Shown here in pieces: positions 60,261 to 64,000 of a stretch of 64,000 bases of DNA. The stretch spans positions 10,726,001 to 10,790,000 of the forward strand of contig NC_045129.1 in NCBI RefSeq assembly GCF_007655135.1, in the 5' to 3' direction. The notes under the pieces are model-generated. The model did no database searches. It had not been told where the DNA came from and saw nothing but the letters and a program-made list of their open reading frames with translations. Each line of letters starts with the position of its first letter. Within the stretch, counting starts at the first letter, position 1. A program made the translations under genes and the position numbers. This DNA is from Punica granatum (taxonomy: Eukaryota; Streptophyta; Magnoliopsida; Myrtales; Lythraceae).

Positions 60261-60639
60261 TTCGTGCTAACAGCTGGGTCTTCTCCCTTCTAGTCGAAAG
60301 GACTTACATAATTATTTATATATTATATCAAATTGTCATTTTCTTCATAAAATTATCTCTTTTCGTCCCCTTAATTTTATGATATTATTTTTCTATATCT
60401 TTCCTTGAGATTCGCCCCCTGGACCAAACTCCTAAATAAGTTCCTAAATTTCCATGGTTATAATTAAGGTTAAGAAAATAAAAAATATATGGGAACGATA
60501 AAATATATGGACAAGATTAACTCCAAGTGCTAGCAAATGGATCTATATAAATTTATTTCCAAACTATACGGGCCGTACGCTTTGGTCACCTTCTAGATAT
60601 ATACATATATATACTATTACAAAATGGGAGATAACTAAT

Positions 60640-60897
60640 AGCCCCATATAATATAATTTTTACCTTATTTTCATTTCCTAACACTTTTTTAAAATTTATC
60701 ACTATCTAGCACGAATTACCATTTTATTCTCGGATCTAGCACACGTTAAACTTCGTCCAAAAACCGTTAAACACCGTTAGACGGAGTGTAACGGTGTGCT
60801 AGATTCAGGAATAAAATGGTGATTTGTGCTATATAGTGACAACTTTTAAAAACGTGTTAGAAAGTGAAAATAAGGTAAAAAATGTGTTACATGAGGC
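60640..60897. mobile_element. Foldback MITE, copy 2
   Basis: Arms match copy 1 (TTTTTACCTTATTTTCA...TCTAGCACGAATTACCATTTTATT and its reverse complement). Located at the left edge of the satellite array. Confidence 0.7.
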
Positions 60898-60904
60898 TAT
60901 TTTC

Positions 60905-62155
60905 CCTTAAAAAATATTCATCATTCTTTTCGGTGATATGATTTTAATAGTTTTTGTGAACTGTATGATCTCAAAACGAGGTGATACTTTTACCCCATGT
61001 TCCTGATGTTATTATAAAGCTCCATAAAAATTTTCAGATTTTTCTGAATGATGAATCTTCAAATAAAAAATATTTACCTCTTTTTTTGATGTTGTGATTT
61101 AGATAATTTTTGTGAATCGTCCGATCTTAAAACGAAATGAAACTTTTACCCCACGTTTCTAATATTATTATAAAGCTCCACAAAAAATTTTAAATTTTTC
61201 TGGGCGGTGAATCTTCAAATAAAAATAATTACCCTTCTTTTTGGTGCTTTGATTTTTATAATTTTTGTAAACCTTCCGATCTCAAAATGAGATCAAAAAT
61301 TTTCCCCATGTTCTTAACATTATTATAAAGCTCCTAACAGATTTTCAAATTTTTTTGGGATGTGAATTTTCAGATAAAATATATTACCTATCTTTTCGAT
61401 GTTTCGATTTTGATAGTTGTTGAGGATCGCCCGACCTCAAAACGAGTTGCAACTTTTACCCCATATTTCTGATGTTATTATAAAGCTCCACATAAATTTT
61501 TAGATTTTTCTGGGAATCTTCATATAAAAAATATTTACCTCTTTTTTCGATGTTGTGATTTAGATAGTTTTTTTGAATCGTCCGATCTCAAAACGATGTG
61601 AAACTTTTACCCCAAGTTCTTGATATTATTATAAAGCTCTGTACAAAATTTCAAATATTTTTTGGTGGTGAAACTTTAGATAAAAAATAATTACCATTCC
61701 TTTCGATACTCTGATTTTGATAGTTTTTGTGAACCGTCCGATCTCAAAACGAGATGAAACTTTTTTCCATATTCCTAACATTATTATAAAGCTCCTCACA
61801 GATTTTTATATTTTTCTACACGGTGAATTTTCAGATAAAATATATTTACCTATATTTTCAGTGTTCGGATTTTGATAATTTTTGTGAATCCCTCAATCTC
61901 AAAACGAGATGAAACTTTTACCCTATATTCCTGATATTATTATAAAGCTCTACACAGATTTTCAGGTTTTTCTGGGGGGTGAATCTTCAGATAAAAAATA
62001 TTTACCTCTTTTTTTCGGTATTCTGATTTTGATAGTTTTTGTGAACTGTCCGATCTCAAAAATAGCTTAAACTTTTAACCCATATTCCTGATATTATTAA
62101 AAAGCTCCACACTAATTTTCAGGTTTTTTCTAGACGGTGAATCTTCAATTAGAAA
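60905..62155 (+). repeat. Satellite array, about eight monomers of ~155 bp
   Basis: The landmark ATTATAAAGC occurs at 61011, 61167, 61322, 61477, 61628, 61783 and 61939, with a variant at about 62095; spacings are 151-156 bases. Each monomer reads GATTTTGATAGTTTTTGTGAA, CGTCCGATCTCAAAACGAG, AACTTTTACCCCAT, then TTTTCAGATTTTTCTGGG and AAAATATTTACC. Monomers differ considerably, so the array is not freshly amplified. The same unit lies twice in copy A and, in reverse, twice in the long LTR element at 22590-22880. Confidence 0.9.
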
Positions 62156-62164
62156 AAGGAAAAA

Positions 62165-62346
62165 TGACCCAATATAGCACAATTTTTACCTTATTTTCAC
62201 TTGCTAGCGAGTTTTTAAAAGTTGTCACGGTCTAGCACGAATCACCATTTTATTCTCGGATCTAGTACACCGTTAAACTCCGTCTAAAATTTAAAAACGC
62301 TCTAGCAAGTGAAAATAAGGTAAAAATTGTATTATATTGGGCTATT
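62165..62346. mobile_element. Foldback MITE, copy 3, internally deleted
   Basis: Left arm GACCCAATATAGCAC...GTTGTCACGGTCTAGCACG, then a direct jump to the right arm AAAACGCTCTAGCAAGTG...TATATTGGGC; the centre and part of the right arm are missing. Flanks the satellite array on its right. Confidence 0.7.
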
Positions 62347-62445
62347 TTTTCATAGCTAGCAAATGGATCTATATAAATTTATTTCCAAACTAAACGTGCC
62401 ATGCGTGTTGGCCACCATTTAGTGTATATGCACATATATATATTT

Positions 62446-62476
<31 letters not shown>

Positions 62477-64000
62477 AATATATATACATGGATTAAATGC
62501 ACTTGTCTCCCGACCTATGAGGTGAAATTAGGTTTGCCCCCTTCCTATGAAATTTGGCAAACTACTTCCTCACCGAATCTGAAATTAAGCGATGGGACTC
62601 TCAGACCAAATTTTGGTTAGAATTCCAGCCAAAACAAGGCACTTGCTGGTCGCGCGTCAATTTAAAGAGAGCAGAATTGTCACATGAATAATTAATAAAA
62701 AATCGAATTTTTACAAAATTAGACACCTATGATTGTTCGTCATTCCCTACTGTCTGCACGTGCATTGATTTCATTTGTGCAATACACTTTTTGTTTTTCA
62801 ATGCTGATACTATATGGTGCGTTCATTCCAACCTAAACAAATCTAGTTCATCCAAAGAGAGACCAACTACCCAGAATTTATTTAACTACCAAAACATTTA
62901 AAACCCAAGTTGTCACCTTAATTACATAGACGGGTAGACTCAATAGAATCGTACCTCAACCTAGATCAATCCACCCCCACCGAAATTAACAGACTCCACC
63001 AGACTAATTATTCTCCTAAATGAGAAGCTACTCGGCATTTATAAATTTCCTGCATTATTACGTCGATACATCTATTAAAAAGCTTTTTTTATGCACAATT
63101 TTGAAAAAAAAAACTTATTTCTCAGACTTCAGAATATTTTTTCGATAAACTTTCTTTTTGAAAAATATGCAAAACCCATAGAAAATGGTCATTTTGAAGT
63201 TTTCAAAGAAGCTCCAAAGCATAAACATTAAAGATTTTACAGAACTAGTTCGAGCTGAATTAGTACGGTCAAACGACTTGGAGTGCCTCACTGGTCACGG
63301 AACTCGCATATGTCCAATTGGCGCTCCGGCGGTCCCTAAATTTCAAATTTCTACCCTAATTCTTCTGTTTTTGCATATTTGCTCCAAACTCATTCGCTTC
63401 TTTTAATAGGGGATTATTTTCAATAATTAGGGACGTTTTTGGCAATTTCTTGTGCCGAGACCAATGTCAAAAGCTGAAAATCCACAAACAATTAAAAGAG
63501 GGTGTAGCATGGTTGCGCATGCTTTCGCTTGGTAATCAAGAGATTCTAGATTTAATACTCAGTGGGATTTGTGTCCCTAACTATTTAGAATTTTATTTCA
63601 TTATATTAGACCAACGGGCCTCCTTTATTAAAAAAAGAAAAAAGAAAAGAAAAACTACCCACATAATATCGGTCCACTCTATTGTTAGTCGGCCAGGTTG
63701 ATAAAAATGGCTTAACTAATTGAATTGATTATATTAGCAAGAAGTTGAGTTGATTTCGATGGATTTGGGTACTATTGTTCACTTGGCGGATCTGCGTAAT
63801 TGGACTTGAGGGCAAGTGGTATATGTGGGGAACAAACTGGATTTGATTAAATACAATAGTCTAGTTGAGTCTAGATGTCAATTAATTGGAGTCGCACAGC
63901 GAACTTGTGGGGATCAAACTGGATTTTGATTAAATGTAATTAGAGAACTAGGAAGAACTAGGTCAACCTTGTGCTGTGAGGTGCATAAAAAAATAATCGA

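Larger units (their letters stand above)
60400..63880 (+). repeat. Complex repeat block, copy C
   Basis: Begins CCCCCTGGACCAAACTCC like 47041 in copy A, then carries a foldback MITE, the satellite array, a second foldback MITE, a repeated CAAATGGATCTATATAAATT segment, and the common 62780-63870 part including the SINE. It has the empty site for the MITE of copy B. Order differs from copy A by the array expansion and a second copy of the CAAATGGATC segment. Confidence 0.75.

Noticed and set aside
60905..62155. CRISPR-like spaced repeat interpretation of the periodic motif
   Set aside because: The whole ~155-bp unit is repeated head to tail with no unique spacers, and this is plant nuclear DNA, so it is a satellite array.

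Overview
This is plant nuclear DNA, most likely from a dicot. It is AT-rich, with introns bounded by GT-AG, only five gene-sized units in 64 kb, and intergenic space filled with plant transposons: a Ty1/copia element, TRIMs, long-LTR elements, hAT and Mutator MITEs, tRNA-type SINEs and Helitron-like ends. The species cannot be fixed from the sequence alone. No organellar, bacterial or viral backbone is seen.

Gene layout. 0.9-1.5 kb (+): a two-exon gene for a small secreted LEA-like protein. 2.0-4.9 kb (-), convergent with it: a seven-exon LIP1-type Rab-like GTPase, a circadian-clock component in Arabidopsis. 10.5-14.0 kb (-): a three-exon group IIc WRKY factor carrying the WRKYGKK variant (WRKY50/51 type), with a 2.8 kb second intron. 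24.8-25.9 kb (-): a broken CYP71-clan P450 lacking its first exon. 44.5-46.5 kb (-): an intact three-exon CYP71-clan P450 of 513 codons. I reconstructed the exon structures by matching splice sites and phase; every intact gene closes to a whole number of codons.

Repeats. 14.3-14.9 kb: fragment of a long LTR, internally duplicated. 20.05 kb: CACTA-type terminus. 20.6-24.4 kb (-) and 50.1-54.5 kb (+): two members of one long TG...CA element family, the first with a perfect 5-bp target duplication. 28.1-29.0, 42.4-43.1 and 43.5-44.2 kb: hAT-type non-autonomous elements. 33.1-33.55 and 58.07-58.93 kb: Mutator-type MITEs with 9-bp duplications. 34.1-40.2 kb: a disabled copia element sandwiched between TRIM sequences. 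41.65-42.24 kb: a complete TRIM. 47-64 kb: three diverged copies of a complex repeat block, one carrying an eight-unit ~155-bp satellite array.

The most notable observations are structural. The satellite monomer is homologous to a duplicated segment inside the long LTR element. A copia body lies between TRIM ends with the same 5-bp sequence on both outer sides. Several insertions can be read against their empty sites in paralogous copies within this window. I found no convincing undescribed gene system. The five genes look independent of one another, apart from the tandem P450 gene/pseudogene pair.
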